Part shown: positions 53,006-61,050 of the stretch, one piece after another | How positions within the stretch are numbered: position 1 is the stretch's first letter | Layout of the letters: every line of letters begins with the position of its first letter | Source: Acidobacteriota bacterium | GTDB taxonomy: Bacteria > Acidobacteriota > Vicinamibacteria > Vicinamibacterales > UBA2999 | Direction: 5' to 3' | Length of the DNA: 64,000 nucleotides | NCBI GenBank assembly: GCA_947482665.1 | Contig: CANKJK010000010.1 | Coordinates: 84,510 to 148,509 of the forward strand | Position numbers and translations under genes: made by a program | Notes under the pieces: generated by a model | Databases searched by the model: none | The model's input: the letters and a program-made list of their open reading frames with translations, nothing else | What the model was told of the DNA's origin: nothing

Positions 53006-53707
53006 ATGATCCGGATCGGCACCTCCGGCTACAACTATCCCGAGTGGAAGGGGCGCTTCTATCCCGAGAAGCTGTCCGCGGCGAAGATGCTTGGGTACTA
53101 CGCCGAGCGCCTGCCCACGGTCGAGATCAACTACACGTTCTATCGCGTGCCGACGGTGACGATCCTCGAGGGGTGGGCCGCGCAGACCCCCGACGCATTC
53201 GTGCTGACGCTCAAGGCGCCGCGCCGCGTTACGCATATCCAGCGGCTGCGCGATGTGGCCGAACCGGTGGCCGGCTTCTTCGAGATGGCGCGGGTGCTTG
53301 GGCCGAAACTCGGCGCCGTGCTGTTCCAGTTGCCGCCGTTTCTCCAGAAGGACGCGCCGCTCCTGCGTGCGTTCGTGGCGACGCTGCCGGCCGGCGCCTG
53401 CGCGGCGTTCGAGTTCCGGCACGCCTCGTGGTTCGACGACGACGTCATGGGCATCCTGCGAGACAGGAACCTCGCCCTGTGCATCGCGGACTCGGAGAAG
53501 CTCTCCGCGCCTGTGCACATCACGGCGGACTACGCCTACTTCCGTCTCCGTGACGAAGGCTACACGCCGGATGACCTGGCGCGCTGGGCCGATGTGATCC
53601 GGGCGCGCACCGCTACGTGTCGGGAAGTCTTCGTGTACTTCAAGCACGAGGACACGGGGAAGGGCCCGGAGTTCGCGCACATGCTGCGCGAACACCTCGG
53701 GTGCTGA
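53006..53707 (+). CDS. DUF72 (YecE) family protein
   Basis: A 233-residue TIM-barrel-like protein. It starts MIRIGTSGYNYPEWKGRFYP, the hallmark of DUF72, and continues with ERLPTVEINYTFYRVPT, FVLTLKAPRRVTH and CAAFEFRHASWFDDDV. The C-terminus YFRLRDEGYTPDDLARWADV and EVFVYFKHEDTGKGPEFA is canonical. The function is unknown. A TAAGAT box lies 14 nt before the ATG. Confidence 0.92.
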   Translation: MIRIGTSGYNYPEWKGRFYPEKLSAAKMLGYYAERLPTVEINYTFYRVPTVTILEGWAAQTPDAFVLTLKAPRRVTHIQRLRDVAEPVAGFFEMARVLGPKLGAVLFQLPPFLQKDAPLLRAFVATLPAGACAAFEFRHASWFDDDVMGILRDRNLALCIADSEKLSAPVHITADYAYFRLRDEGYTPDDLARWADVIRARTATCREVFVYFKHEDTGKGPEFAHMLREHLGC

Positions 53708-53725
53708 ACGCCCCGCCACGGGCTG

Positions 53726-54712
53726 CTAGCGTCGCGCCTGGGCGTTGACGAACCGCACGATTTCCCGTTCCGCCCAGTAGCCGTCATAGCCGGGGCTGCC
53801 GGACTCCACGAACGCGCAGTGGCCGCCCTCCTCGCAGACCTCGGTCGTGATGTGCGGGTTGCCGGCGACGGCCGGAGTGCGGAAGGGGTCTGGGGGCACG
53901 AACGGATCGTTGGCGGCCGTGAGGATCAGGGTTGGGACCGAGACGTCCGCCACGAGTCGCAGCGCGCTGGCGCGGTGGTAGTAGTCCGCTGCATCCCGGA
54001 AGCCGTGGTGGGGAGCCGTGTACGCCTCATCGAACTGGCGGATGCTGCGGATGCCGGCCAGCGGCGCCAGGTCGTAGAGGTCGGGCCACGCGGCAGCCTT
54101 GCGCTGCATGCGCGCCTTCAGGTTGCGGAGGAAGTTCCACTCGTACAGCCGGTTGGAACGCCGTTCGAGCGCGTCGACGCAACGCGAGAGGTCCATGGTC
54201 GGGGACACCGCACAGACGGCCACGAGTTCTGGCGGTGGGGTCCGTCCACACTCGCCCGCGAGCCGGAGCGCCAGATTGCCGCCGAGCGAGTAGCCGGCAA
54301 TGGCCACCTGCCGCACTCCGTCCTGTTCGATCAGCTGTCGCATGACGACCATCGCGTCGCCGGTGAGTCCCGAGTGGTACAGGCCCCGCGACAGATGTTC
54401 CGTCCCCCCGCAGTTGCGCTGGTTCAGCCGGACGACATGCCAGCCGGCGGCCCAGGCCTTGTCGGCGATGCCGCGCATGTAGTGCGCCGAGCTCGACCCC
54501 TCAAGGCCGTGCAGGAGAATCAGGGCCGGATGCGCCTGCCGGTCCGGATGGAAGTGACAGTGCGCGAGCACCCGGGCATCCTCGGCCACGTCCACGTACC
54601 GGGCGACGGGTGCAGGCAGGCCGGGGAAGTGGCGCCGGCGGGCCCACGCAAAGAGCGTCTGCCTGTGCCCGCCGGTGAAGCGTGGACGGAACGGGGTGAG
54701 GGTGTAGCCCAC
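53726..54712 (-). CDS. YheT-type alpha/beta hydrolase
   Basis: A 328-residue hydrolase. The N-terminal YTLTPFRPRFTGGHRQTLFA matches YheT proteins. The oxyanion region is LILLHGLEGSSSAHYMRG, the nucleophile elbow GYSLGGNLALR and the late acidic and His residues TLILTAANDPFVPPDPF and EEGGHCAFVE, so the catalytic triad is complete. The natural substrate is unknown. It is the last gene of the five-gene NTase-like/TPM/LemA/DinB operon, 21 bp after dinB. Confidence 0.9.
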   Translation of the reverse strand: MGYTLTPFRPRFTGGHRQTLFAWARRRHFPGLPAPVARYVDVAEDARVLAHCHFHPDRQAHPALILLHGLEGSSSAHYMRGIADKAWAAGWHVVRLNQRNCGGTEHLSRGLYHSGLTGDAMVVMRQLIEQDGVRQVAIAGYSLGGNLALRLAGECGRTPPPELVAVCAVSPTMDLSRCVDALERRSNRLYEWNFLRNLKARMQRKAAAWPDLYDLAPLAGIRSIRQFDEAYTAPHHGFRDAADYYHRASALRLVADVSVPTLILTAANDPFVPPDPFRTPAVAGNPHITTEVCEEGGHCAFVESGSPGYDGYWAEREIVRFVNAQARR

Positions 54713-54733
54713 GACGGTGACCGGCGGTGACGC

Positions 54734-55228
54734 TTAGCGCGCCGGTTCGTCGGCCGTGGGGCCGTAGATCGAGGGCACCGGGATGTCGTTGAGCCGGAGG
54801 TAGACGCTCAACTGGCCGCGGTGATGAATCAGGTGGTTGAGGATCATCGATTCCACCACGGCTTCGCGCGTGGAGGTCATGACGGCCTTGCCCTGCCAGG
54901 TGAGCGTCCACGTCTCCCGGAGCGCCTCGTCGCTCAGGCCCGCGACGAGCGCGCGCGTGGCCGCGGCGTTCCGGTCGAACATCGCGAGGATGTCGCCGGG
55001 CGTCGCCGTCGGTCCCGGCGGCGTCCGATCCGCCACGTCTGAAGACGTCTCCGAGAGTCCGAGGAGTCCCCACGTAATCATGTGCGCGAGGTGACGGCCG
55101 ATGCCGTGCATCGTCGTGGACTTGGGGTGCGGCCGCCACTCCATCTTGTCGGCGGGGATCCGCTCCAGCAACTGCCGCGTCGTCGCGAGTTCGCGGTCGT
55201 ACTGCTGGAGGAGTTCGTCGCGCGTCAC
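54734..55228 (-). CDS. DinB-family metal-binding four-helix protein
   Basis: A 164-residue protein of the DinB/YfiT superfamily. The His ligands of the metal site are visible in TMHGIGRHLAHMITW and in LNHLIHHRGQLSVYLRL. Members include thiol transferases that use bacillithiol or mycothiol; the YpdA gene in this window makes a bacillithiol link plausible but untested. The start overlaps the LemA stop by 4 bp. Confidence 0.85.
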   Translation of the reverse strand: MTRDELLQQYDRELATTRQLLERIPADKMEWRPHPKSTTMHGIGRHLAHMITWGLLGLSETSSDVADRTPPGPTATPGDILAMFDRNAAATRALVAGLSDEALRETWTLTWQGKAVMTSTREAVVESMILNHLIHHRGQLSVYLRLNDIPVPSIYGPTADEPAR

Positions 55229-55800
55229 TTGCTGCCCCCGAAATTCACCTTGGGGACTTTCTGCGCGTCAGGCGGGGCGGTGAAGAGCGCGTGTTCCTTG
55301 AAGCCGAACATGCTGGCCGTCACATTCGACGGAAACTGGCGGCGTGCGGTGTTGTACTCCTGCACCTTCTCGTTGTAGCGCATGCGTTCGACGGCGATGC
55401 GGTTCTCGGTGCCGGAGAGTTCGTCCATCAGCCGGTTGAAGGTTTCGTTGGACCTGAGCTGCGGATAGTTCTCGGAGACCACCAGCAGCCGCGCCAGCGC
55501 AGAACTCTGCTGATTGGCGGCCGCCATCGTGTCCTCGGGCGTCCGCGCGCCCGCCAGCTTGGCCCGGGCTTCCGCGATCGCGGTGAACACGGCCTTCTCC
55601 TGGTCTGCGATGCCTTTCGTCGTCTCGACCAGGTTCGGGATCAGGTCGTTGCGGCGCTGGAGCTGATTTTCCACCTGCGCCCACTGCGTCTTGATGCTCT
55701 CTTCCTGCGAGACGAAGGTGTTGTAGGAACAGCCGGACGTGCCCAGCGTTGCCAGCACCACCACCGCGACCACTGCCATTGCTCGAAGTTGCTTCGTCAT
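55225..55800 (-). CDS. LemA-family lipoprotein
   Basis: A 191-residue LemA protein. The signal ends in a lipobox (LATLGTSGC) and the mature part begins YNTFVSQEESIKTQWAQVEN, followed by LQRRNDLIPNLVETTKGIAD, the LemA hallmark, and long helices. The start at 55800 has a GAGGGC Shine-Dalgarno and removes a non-conserved extension. LemA and TPM proteins commonly pair and act in membrane or envelope maintenance. It lies 42 bp after the TPM gene. Confidence 0.93.
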   Translation of the reverse strand: MTKQLRAMAVVAVVVLATLGTSGCSYNTFVSQEESIKTQWAQVENQLQRRNDLIPNLVETTKGIADQEKAVFTAIAEARAKLAGARTPEDTMAAANQQSSALARLLVVSENYPQLRSNETFNRLMDELSGTENRIAVERMRYNEKVQEYNTARRQFPSNVTASMFGFKEHALFTAPPDAQKVPKVNFGGSK

Positions 55801-55842
55801 TGCCCTCACCTTGTGCGATTCATGCATCGAAGATCACCGGCG

Positions 55843-56679
55843 CTACCAGGAGCCGCCACCGCCACCACCGCCGCTGCGCCCACCGCCGAAGCCTCCAAAG
55901 CCCCCGCCGAAGCCGCCTCCGCCCCCGAACCCGCCTCCGCCCCCGAACCCGCCTCCGCCGAAGCCCCCGCCGCCAAAACCGCCACCAAAAGGTCCGATAC
56001 CGCTCGACCAGCCGCCGCGCCCGCCGCCGCCGCGGAGGCGCGAGGCGATGGCGTTGATGATGAGGAACAGCACGACCAGCGCTATGAGTAGGAAACGACC
56101 AGCGCCGGCTCCAGGTTCCAGATCGCGCCGTCGGGACTTGGGAATGCCCTGGAGCGTGACACCGCGCTTGAGCGCCACCCGCTCGATGACCCGCGCCGTG
56201 CCTGCCAGGAGACCGCCGCCGAAGCGGCCGGCGCGGAACTCCGGCACCATCGCCTGCCGGCTGACCTCACCCGCAAACCCGTCGGTCACAAAGCCCTCAA
56301 GGTCGTAGCCGACCTCGATCCAGACCTGGCGATCATCGACGGCGAGCACGATGAGGAGACCGTTGTCCTTCCCCTTCTGCCCGATGCCTCGCCCGTGATT
56401 CTCGAACAGCTTGACCGCGAATTCGCGGATATCGGCGAACGGCTTGAACGTGCGTACGGTCGCCACGGTGACCGTGTCGCCGCTCGCCTGCTGGAGGGAC
56501 CGGATCAGCGCATCCATGGCGCGGGTACTCGATGGGTCGATGACCTGGGCGAAGTCATTGACGGGCGCCGAGAGCTCCGGGAGGTCCTGTGCCGCAGCCG
56601 GGCCTGCAGGCGCGAGGAAGAGCGCGGCGAGGACGACCGCCCACAGCAGCTGATGCCGTGCCGCCCTCAATCGCCCCAC
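55843..56679 (-). CDS. TPM-domain membrane protein with Gly-rich tail
   Basis: A 278-residue protein. After the signal (LLWAVVLAALFLAPAGPAAA) comes a TPM domain at about 30-165 (VNDFAQVIDPSSTRAMDALI, GIGQKGKDNGLLIVLAVDDR, GYDLEGFVTDGFAGE). A TM helix (RFLLIALVVLFLIINAIA) follows, then a tail of some 70 residues made almost only of Gly and Phe, ending GGSW. The tail DNA is a tandem simple repeat, prone to length change. The GTG start overlaps the upstream gene by 13 bp. The partner is LemA, next gene. Confidence 0.9.
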   Translation of the reverse strand: MGRLRAARHQLLWAVVLAALFLAPAGPAAAQDLPELSAPVNDFAQVIDPSSTRAMDALIRSLQQASGDTVTVATVRTFKPFADIREFAVKLFENHGRGIGQKGKDNGLLIVLAVDDRQVWIEVGYDLEGFVTDGFAGEVSRQAMVPEFRAGRFGGGLLAGTARVIERVALKRGVTLQGIPKSRRRDLEPGAGAGRFLLIALVVLFLIINAIASRLRGGGGRGGWSSGIGPFGGGFGGGGFGGGGFGGGGGFGGGGGFGGGFGGFGGGRSGGGGGGGSW

Positions 56680-57371
56680 CCGTCCACGAAGGTCGCGAGC
56701 TGCCCGACGGCCGTGAGGTACTCCGGGAAGAGCCGCGCGCCATCAGGCGCCGACATGGCTGTCCCCTCCGCCTGCGCGAGCACGGCGTTCACCGTCGAAT
56801 CCGACAAGCCCGCAAGCCGGGCGCCCGCGTGTGCGGCGGTCCCGAGGTCGCCACCATTGGCACCTTCCAGCCGGGCCACCTGCGCCAGCAAGGTGGCGAA
56901 GGCCGGGGCCGCTCGCGCAATGAGCGCGGCGACGGTCGCGGGATGCTGCGAGGCCTCGAGATACTCCTGGCGGAGATGCAGCAGGTGGCTCTTGACCTGC
57001 GTTTCGCAGGCCCTGCGCAGGTCGGTGGGGTCGACTGACGCATCCTGGAGCAGGTCCAGGCCGGCCACCACCTCGTGGTGGGCGATGATGTCGCCGTACT
57101 CGAGGGGAAACGCGTCCAGTGACTGCTCGAACTCTCCTACGGGCACCACGAGCGGCGTGGCGAGTCCCAGGCCGTGCCAGCGCCGCACCTCGGCCGCGCA
57201 GGCGTCCAGGTCCTCGTGGGTGAGGGACGCGACCAGGCACACGCAGGCGACGGGCCCCGTGGCCTCGCCCTTCGCGTGACGCCCGTAGAGCGCGACCGTG
57301 CGGAGCCGGTCGCCGAAGATCCGTTGTGCGTCACCGGCAAGAAGCGCGGCGGTCTGACGTGAAGAAGTCAT
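56667..57371 (-). CDS. Nucleotidyltransferase-fold-like protein, probably inactive
   Basis: A 234-residue cytosolic protein. The opening RIFGDRLRTVALYGRHAKGE resembles the start of a minimal nucleotidyltransferase fold, but the catalytic GS is replaced by GR and the acidic pair is not seen. The C-terminal half is helical (AACETQVKSHLLHLRQEYLE-like region at about 125-145). Such proteins sit beside TPM and LemA genes in related genomes, from memory. It is the first gene of the five-gene operon; a TAGAAT box lies 6 nt before the ATG. Confidence 0.65.
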   Translation of the reverse strand: MTSSRQTAALLAGDAQRIFGDRLRTVALYGRHAKGEATGPVACVCLVASLTHEDLDACAAEVRRWHGLGLATPLVVPVGEFEQSLDAFPLEYGDIIAHHEVVAGLDLLQDASVDPTDLRRACETQVKSHLLHLRQEYLEASQHPATVAALIARAAPAFATLLAQVARLEGANGGDLGTAAHAGARLAGLSDSTVNAVLAQAEGTAMSAPDGARLFPEYLTAVGQLATFVDGWGD

Positions 57372-57377
57372 GCAGCC

Positions 57378-57387
57378 ATTCTAGAAT
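57378..57387. promoter_or_regulatory. Palindromic bidirectional -10 element
   Basis: ATTCTAGAAT is a perfect palindrome that gives TAGAAT on both strands. On the minus strand it is 6 nt before the ATG at 57371; on the plus strand it is 9 nt before the ATG at 57397. The two start codons are only 25 bp apart, so one 10-bp element appears to serve both genes, and polymerase can occupy only one direction at a time. Confidence 0.6.
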
Positions 57388-57396
57388 GACGCAGGG

Positions 57397-58392
57397 ATGC
57401 AACTGCGCCAGCTTCACGTCGGCTGCTTCGGCGGCGGTACGGGTCTGCCGAGCCTGCTCGGCGGGCTCAAACTGAACCCGTGGCTCAATCTGAATGCCGT
57501 CGTCACCATGTTCGACAGCGGAGGGAGCTCCGGTCAGTTGCGCGACGAACTGGGGGTGCTGCCGCCTGGGGACGTGCTCAAGTGCGCGCTGGCGCTGGCC
57601 CGCAACGAAGGCGAGGCCCGGCGTGTCCTGCTGGCGCGCCTGCCGCTGCTGGAGCATCAGCGCCTGTCGGGGCATACCGGCGGGAATCTGCTCCTGTCGA
57701 TGATGGAGCAGTACAGCGGCGACTTCCTGGCCGCCGTCGATGGCCTTCGGATGCTGCTCGGCTGCACCGGTCGCGTGTGGCCGGTCAGTGTGCAGCGCGC
57801 CTCCATCTGCGCCGAGTATGACGACGGCTCGATGACGCGGGGCGAGGTGGAGGTCGACGCCGGTCAGCTGTACGGCCGGCACGTCCGGCGCGTCTGGCTG
57901 GAACCTGATGCGGGCATTCACCCCGGTGCGGCGGCAGCCATCCGCGGCTTCGATGCGGTCGTCATTGGTCCCGGGAGCTTCTTCACGAGCCTGCTGCCGC
58001 CCCTGCTCGTGCGCGGCGTGGCCGAGGCGCTGGCCGAAGTGCGCGGTCCGGTGATCCTCGTCGCCAACCTGCTGACCGAGGGTCGGGGGATGTCAGGTTT
58101 CACGGCCGCCGACGCCGCCGCGTGGGTGTCGCGCACGATCGGCCGTCCGGTCGACGTGCTCATCACCAATACGGGCGCGCCGTCGCCTGAGGCGCTCGAA
58201 CGGTATGCGGCCGAGCACAAAGAACCGCTGCGCCTCGGCCGCCTGCCCGCGGGCTGCGAGGTGGTCGAAGGGCAGTTCTGGCGGCGCGACATCGCCCGGC
58301 ACGACCGGCGCCGGCTGGCGTTTGCGCTGTGGTCCGTGCTCAGTGGCCGGTTGCTGGGCGACGGCGCCGCGGCGCCCGCGGCTTCGGTGTAG
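57397..58392 (+). CDS. YvcK/CofD-like family protein (gluconeogenesis factor)
   Basis: A 331-residue protein of the UPF0052/CofD fold. The nucleotide-binding opening GCFGGGTGLPSLLGGLK is followed by TMFDSGGSSGQLRDELG, PPGDVLKCALAL and the late VIGPGSFFTSLLPPLLVRGV and NLLTEGRGMSGFTAADAA, all typical. YvcK proteins bind UDP-sugars and affect cell-wall metabolism and growth on gluconeogenic carbon. The start follows the bidirectional -10 box. The 3' end overlaps the convergent phosphoesterase gene by 53 bp. Confidence 0.92.
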   Translation: MQLRQLHVGCFGGGTGLPSLLGGLKLNPWLNLNAVVTMFDSGGSSGQLRDELGVLPPGDVLKCALALARNEGEARRVLLARLPLLEHQRLSGHTGGNLLLSMMEQYSGDFLAAVDGLRMLLGCTGRVWPVSVQRASICAEYDDGSMTRGEVEVDAGQLYGRHVRRVWLEPDAGIHPGAAAAIRGFDAVVIGPGSFFTSLLPPLLVRGVAEALAEVRGPVILVANLLTEGRGMSGFTAADAAAWVSRTIGRPVDVLITNTGAPSPEALERYAAEHKEPLRLGRLPAGCEVVEGQFWRRDIARHDRRRLAFALWSVLSGRLLGDGAAAPAASV

Positions 58393-59104
58393 GCGCGGCG
58401 GCGGCCGCTGCCGCGGCGTCCTCGCGCGACGCGCCTGCCTGCATGGAGAGCGCCTGCTGAACGATGCGCGTGAACAGCGCGCCGGCCTCCCCGGACTTCG
58501 CCGGTCGGTTCGAGACCCAGATGGCCGGGTCGTGCGCCGAGAGGATGTCCGCGAAGTCACCCTGGCTCTTGACGCTCAGCGGCGCGGCGATCTGAATGTC
58601 GAGCTCCGGTGACGCCCAGGCGTCCCGGTGCTTGATGAGGAGCCAGCCTTCCTTGCCGCCGAAACCACCTTTGGTGCGGACCAGCGCCCACGAGCCTTTC
58701 AGCTTGTGTCCGTCGAGGTGGATCTTCAGGTCGCCCTTCTCGAGAGCCGCGTCCACGTCGTCCACGTCAGGCGTCCAGGTGCCGCGGTCCCACAGCATCA
58801 CGATGCCGGCTCCGTAGCCAGACGGAATCACGCCCTCGAAGTCGCCGTACTCGATGGGGTGATCCTCGACGTGCATCGCCAGCCGTTTGGTGGCCGGGTC
58901 GAGTGACGGCCCCTTGGGCACCGCCCAGGAGAGCAGCACGTCGTGATGTTCGAGGCGGAAGTCGTAGTGCAGGTGGCTCGCCAGGTGCTTCTGCACGCAG
59001 AAGACGCGGGGCTGGCGTCCCGTCGGCGAGGTGTGCGGGCCGGTGCCGGCCGGCTCGGGCGATTCGTCGAAGTTCCGTTTCTCGCGATAGCGATCGAGCG
59101 GCAT
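58340..59104 (-). CDS. Stand-alone LigD-type 3'-phosphoesterase domain
   Basis: A 254-residue protein consisting of the DNA polymerase/ligase N-terminal (PE) domain. RVFCVQKHLASHLHYDFRLE carries the metal-binding His/Asp residues, and SWAVPKGPSLDPATKRLAMH, DHPIEYGDFEG and GSWALVRTKGG are standard. PE domains trim 3' ends during repair, usually within LigD; here the polymerase and ligase parts are absent. No Ku gene is in the window. The Ala/Pro/Arg-rich C-terminal 35 residues are low complexity and overlap the yvcK 3' end. Confidence 0.9.
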   Translation of the reverse strand: MPLDRYREKRNFDESPEPAGTGPHTSPTGRQPRVFCVQKHLASHLHYDFRLEHHDVLLSWAVPKGPSLDPATKRLAMHVEDHPIEYGDFEGVIPSGYGAGIVMLWDRGTWTPDVDDVDAALEKGDLKIHLDGHKLKGSWALVRTKGGFGGKEGWLLIKHRDAWASPELDIQIAAPLSVKSQGDFADILSAHDPAIWVSNRPAKSGEAGALFTRIVQQALSMQAGASREDAAAAAAAAPTPKPRAPRRRRPATGH

Positions 59105-59123
59105 ACCGAGGGGCCGCGTGCCG

Positions 59124-60608
59124 CTACGCGGTGTCCCGGCTGAGCCGGTTCAGCGTGCGTGAGCACGCGAGGAAGATCAGGCCGGCGGCCACGGCGACCG
59201 CGGCGACCGATCCAAAGAGCGTCGGGAGCGGCATCGACTCATAGAGCCCAGAGAGCCGGCCGCCGATGTAGTTGCCGTTGGACGTACCGAGGAACCACAC
59301 GCCCATCACCAGGCCGCCGATGCGAGCGGGCGCCAGCTTGCTCATCGCGCTCAGGCCCACCGGGCTGAGCGCCAGTTCGGCCCAGGTGTGCAGCACGTAG
59401 GTGGCGGTGAGCCAGCCCGGGCCGACCAGTGCGCCGTTGCCCGACAGGCCGGCCGCGGGCACCAGCAGCGCAAAGCCCGCCCCGACCACGATGAGCGACA
59501 GGCCGAACTTGACCGGCGCTCCCGGCTCCCTGCCGGTGCGGGCCAGCCGGACCCACAGCCACGCGAACACCGGGGCGAAGGCGATTACGACAAGCGGATT
59601 GACGGACTGGAACCAGCTCGACGGGAAGGCGTAGCCCAGGACCTGATTGAGTGTGTTCCGGTCGGCGAACAGGTTGAGCGTGGAGCCCGCCTGCTCGAAG
59701 ACGGCCGAGAAGGTGGCGTAGCCGAGGAAGAGCACGCCGATGACAACCAGGTGATTCCGCTCGACCGTCGTCCAGCCTCCGGAGAGAAACACCCAGGCGA
59801 AGAAGCCGAGGGACAGGGTCAACAGCAGCACGCCGGCTGCATCGGCGATGTCCTTCGCGCCAATGGGCAGGACGCCCAGATACATCGCGGTGCCCACAGC
59901 CACGAACACCGCGGCGGCGCCACCGACCCAGCGCGCCGCGCGGCGCTGCTGCGCACGCAGGCCATCTGGTGTGCCCGGATCCGAGGGGCGCAGTCCTGCC
60001 TCGCCCAGATACTTCCGGCCCATCGAGTACTGCGTCAGTCCCAGCAGCATGCCGACGCCGGCGGCCGCGAACCCCGCATGCCAGTTCACGCGCTGACCGA
60101 GATAGCCGCAGATAAAGGGCGCGATGAAGGCACCGGTGTTGATGCCCATGTAGAAGATGGAATAGCCCGCGTCCCGCCGGTCGTCATCAGGCCGGTAGAG
60201 CCGGCCGACGATCACGCTGACGTTGCCCTTGAGGAGGCCCGTGCCCAGCACGATGAGCGTCAGCCCGACGTAGAACGAGGTCAGTGAGGGCACGGCCATG
60301 CTGAAGTGCCCTGCCGTGATGAGCACGCCGCCCACAAGCACGGCGCGCTGCGGCCCGAGAATCTGATCGGCGATCCAGCCGCCCGGCAGCGTCGCCATGT
60401 ACACCATCGAGGTGTACAGCCCGTAGATGGCGCCCGCCGTGACCGCATCAAAGCCCAGCCCGCCCGTGCTCCGGTCCGCGGTCATGAAGAGGATCAGGAG
60501 GGCGCGAAGCCCGTAGAAGCTGAAGCGCTCCCACATCTCGGCGAAGAAGAGCGTGGAGAGGCCCCGCGGGTGACCGAAGAACGCCGTGTCGTAGGGGCGG
60601 GCGTCCAT
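59124..60608 (-). CDS. POT/PTR-family proton-coupled oligopeptide transporter
   Basis: A 494-residue permease with about 14 TM helices. The signature AEMWERFSFYGLRALLILF contains the ExxER proton-coupling motif, and YSIFYMGINTGAFIAPFICG is the PTR2 motif. LSPVGLSAMSKLAPARIGGLVMG near the C-terminus is also typical. It imports di- or tripeptides with protons. The gene is on its own between the phosphoesterase and YggX genes; it lies 7 bp after yggX and is probably co-transcribed. Confidence 0.94.
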   Translation of the reverse strand: MDARPYDTAFFGHPRGLSTLFFAEMWERFSFYGLRALLILFMTADRSTGGLGFDAVTAGAIYGLYTSMVYMATLPGGWIADQILGPQRAVLVGGVLITAGHFSMAVPSLTSFYVGLTLIVLGTGLLKGNVSVIVGRLYRPDDDRRDAGYSIFYMGINTGAFIAPFICGYLGQRVNWHAGFAAAGVGMLLGLTQYSMGRKYLGEAGLRPSDPGTPDGLRAQQRRAARWVGGAAAVFVAVGTAMYLGVLPIGAKDIADAAGVLLLTLSLGFFAWVFLSGGWTTVERNHLVVIGVLFLGYATFSAVFEQAGSTLNLFADRNTLNQVLGYAFPSSWFQSVNPLVVIAFAPVFAWLWVRLARTGREPGAPVKFGLSLIVVGAGFALLVPAAGLSGNGALVGPGWLTATYVLHTWAELALSPVGLSAMSKLAPARIGGLVMGVWFLGTSNGNYIGGRLSGLYESMPLPTLFGSVAAVAVAAGLIFLACSRTLNRLSRDTA

Positions 60609-60615
60609 GGGGTGA

Positions 60616-60906
60616 CTACTCGGCGCCTGCCGGCTTGAACTCGGGCGGAAGCGCGGTGCCGTCGTTGAAGAGGAATTCCTCCATTTGCCGGGCGATCAAC
60701 TCCTGGGCTTCTTTCTGCCACGGGAGGAGCCGGTACTCATTGAGGATCATCTTCTGGCGGTTCTCCCAGAGCTTCCAGGCTTGCTCGGACACCTCGTTGT
60801 AGATCCGTTCGCCGAGCGGACCCGGCCACGGGACGGCCTGGAGTCCGGGGAGGGACTGCTTCAGCTTGATGCACATCACCATACGGGGAGCGGGGGAGTC
60901 AGCCAT
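60616..60906 (-). CDS. YggX-type Fe(II)-trafficking protein
   Basis: A 96-residue protein of the YggX family, implicated in iron handling and oxidative-stress protection of Fe-S clusters. MVMCIKLKQSLPGLQAVPWP, LGERIYNEVSEQAWKLWENR and QKMILNEYRLLPWQKEAQEL are family hallmarks; the C-terminus has QMEEFLFND. The ATG at 60906 is chosen because a TACCAT box is 8 nt upstream; further upstream codons are not conserved. Confidence 0.92.
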   Translation of the reverse strand: MADSPAPRMVMCIKLKQSLPGLQAVPWPGPLGERIYNEVSEQAWKLWENRQKMILNEYRLLPWQKEAQELIARQMEEFLFNDGTALPPEFKPAGAE

Positions 60907-60914
60907 GAAGGCGG

Positions 60915-60920
60915 ATGGTA
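60915..60920 (-). promoter_or_regulatory. -10 box of leaderless yggX
   Basis: TACCAT on the minus strand lies 8 nt before the ATG at 60906; no Shine-Dalgarno is seen. Confidence 0.5.
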
Positions 60921-60956
60921 CCACGGGGGGATGTGGCATTTTTCTTGGGACATAGG

Positions 60957-60985
60957 CTGACACAAGGGACAAGAGCTGGCAGAAT
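60957..60985 (+). promoter_or_regulatory. Sigma70-type promoter of OmpA-family gene
   Basis: CTGACA (60957-60962), a 17-bp spacer and CAGAAT (60980-60985) form a good -35/-10 pair. Start near 60992 would give a leader of about 60 nt before the GTG at 61051. Confidence 0.6.
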
Positions 60986-61050
60986 GAAAGGTGCGCGCCT
61001 GCACCCGGTGGGCGCGTCATGCACTTTGAACCCCGGGAGATCTGAGGCTG

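Noticed and set aside
55857..55990. Periodic CCGCC/CCACC DNA that might be read as a CRISPR-like or tandem array
   Set aside because: It encodes the Gly/Phe tail of the TPM protein; no spacer-repeat structure.
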